Source: Pseudomonas sp. MAG733B (lineage in GTDB: Bacteria; Pseudomonadota; Gammaproteobacteria; Pseudomonadales; Pseudomonadaceae). Taken from it: a DNA stretch of 64,000 nt. The DNA is taken from assembly GCF_036884845.1 (NCBI RefSeq), contig NZ_CP145732.1, positions 2,418,001-2,482,000 of the forward strand. The letters run 5' to 3'. The position numbers and the translations under genes are program-made. Within the stretch, counting starts at the first letter, position 1. Each line of letters opens with the position of its first letter. This document shows, piece after piece, positions 63,403-64,000 of the stretch. A model generated the notes under the pieces. That model saw only the letters and a program-made list of their open reading frames with translations. It was not told the origin of the DNA and did no database searches.

Positions 63403-64000
63403 TCAGTTAGAGGCTTGGCTGCGGCGTGAGGCAGGCAGCAGTTTGGCAATCGATCCGGCGCTGGAAGTTTGCTGGCCGAAATTCGCGTTATAGGTGGCGA
63501 TGATTTCGCCGGCGATGGAGATGGCGATTTCCACAGGCAACTTGCCTTTGACTTCGCCGATGCCCATCGGGCAGCGCATGCGTTGCACGACGCTGCTGTC
63601 GAAACCACGATCGCGCAGGCGATGTTCGAACTTCACCCGTTTGGTCTTCGAGCCGATCAGGCCGAAGTAGGCGAAGTCGTTGCGCTTTAGGATCGCGGCG
63701 GTGAGTTCGAGGTCGAGTTGGTGGTTGTGGGTCATGACGATGCAATAGCTGCCGACCGGCAGATCGTCGATTTCATCCACCGGTTCTTCGCTGACGATCT
63801 TGCGTACGCCGTGGGGGATCTGCTCGGGGAACTCTTCTTCCCGCGAGTCGATCCAGCGCACCCGGCAGGGCAGGCCAGCGAGCAATGGCACCAGCGCGCG
63901 GCCGACGTGACCGGCGCCGAACACGGCGATCTGCGCCTGCACCTGGCCCATCGGTTCGAACAGCAAAACGGTCGCACCGCCACAGCATTGGCCGAGGCTG
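63403..64000 (-). CDS. xdhC: Xanthine dehydrogenase accessory protein XdhC, N-terminus outside window
   Basis: Delivers sulfurated molybdenum cofactor to xanthine dehydrogenase. The frame is open to the right edge; the visible part begins near SLGQCCGGATVLLFEP (the family Cys-Cys motif) and has a Rossmann-like VAVFGAGHVGRALVPLLAGL-type segment and DYFGLIGSKTKR-like stretch. About 199 residues are visible. xdhA and xdhB would lie further right. Confidence 0.93.
   Translation of the reverse strand, partial: SLGQCCGGATVLLFEPMGQVQAQIAVFGAGHVGRALVPLLAGLPCRVRWIDSREEEFPEQIPHGVRKIVSEEPVDEIDDLPVGSYCIVMTHNHQLDLELTAAILKRNDFAYFGLIGSKTKRVKFEHRLRDRGFDSSVVQRMRCPMGIGEVKGKLPVEIAISIAGEIIATYNANFGQQTSSAGSIAKLLPASRRSQASN

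Noticed and set aside
1..64000. CRISPR arrays, rRNA, tRNA and insertion sequences
   Set aside because: No regularly spaced direct repeats, no cloverleaf or rRNA-like stretches, and no transposase frames were found.

Overview
The window looks like the chromosome of a Pseudomonas of the fluorescens group. The evidence is the syntenic sigX-oprF block, the acnD/prpF-type methylcitrate operon, the ppsR/ppsA pair, NasS-NasT nitrate control, and REP-type palindromes (most with GTAGGAGC ends) in many core intergenic spaces. Most genes are GC-rich with G/C third positions.

Layout. 1-7.3 kb: propionate (2-methylcitrate cycle) operon prpB(partial)-prpC-acnD-prpF-prpD. 7.4-13.6 kb: divergent ppsR/ppsA, then an alpha/beta hydrolase, rraA and a CorA/ZntB-type transporter. 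13.6-16.6 kb: crfX-cmpX-sigX-oprF envelope-stress block. 16.6-22.4 kb (minus strand): cobA, a PP2C-kinase fusion, the nitrate transporter nasA with an ANTAR-type antitermination leader, nasT and nasS. The nirB-nirD-nasC genes that I recall between the kinase and cobA in P. aeruginosa are not there.

22.6-50.4 kb is an accessory island: a nearly complete Inv/Mxi-Spa (Salmonella SPI-1) family type III secretion system, all on the plus strand and set between nasS and pyrD. Order: invF-like AraC regulator, sctC, sctW, sctV, invB-like chaperone, sctN, sctO, sctP, sctQ, sctR, sctS, sctT, sctU, sicA, the translocators sctE/sctB/sctA (SipB/C/D), iacP-like acyl carrier protein, a 630-residue putative effector, hilA-like regulator, iagB, sctD, sctF, sctI, sctJ, sctK, sctL, an orgC-position gene and a 454-residue membrane-associated protein of unknown function. 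SPI-1-type systems have been reported in some P. fluorescens-group strains (F113, from memory), so the apparatus is probably not new. The least explained parts are the AT-rich cargo segment 39.5-42.95 kb, whose large gene carries glycosyltransferase-like motifs, and the terminal 454-residue protein. The island has no REP palindromes, while the flanks have eleven.

50.5-64 kb returns to core genes: pyrD, rmf, rlmKL, a CHASE/PAS/GGDEF diguanylate cyclase, dacB, yggL, a BenE-family transporter, a GntR/FCD regulator, guaD and partial xdhC (purine catabolism).

How the island should work, by family knowledge: the HilA- and InvF-like factors switch on the cluster; SctD/J/C form the rings; SctR/S/T/U/V the export gate; SctN/L/K/Q/O the cytoplasmic sorting and ATPase complex; SctI/F the rod and needle; SctP sets needle length; SctW and SicA order secretion of the SipB/C/D-like translocators before effectors.
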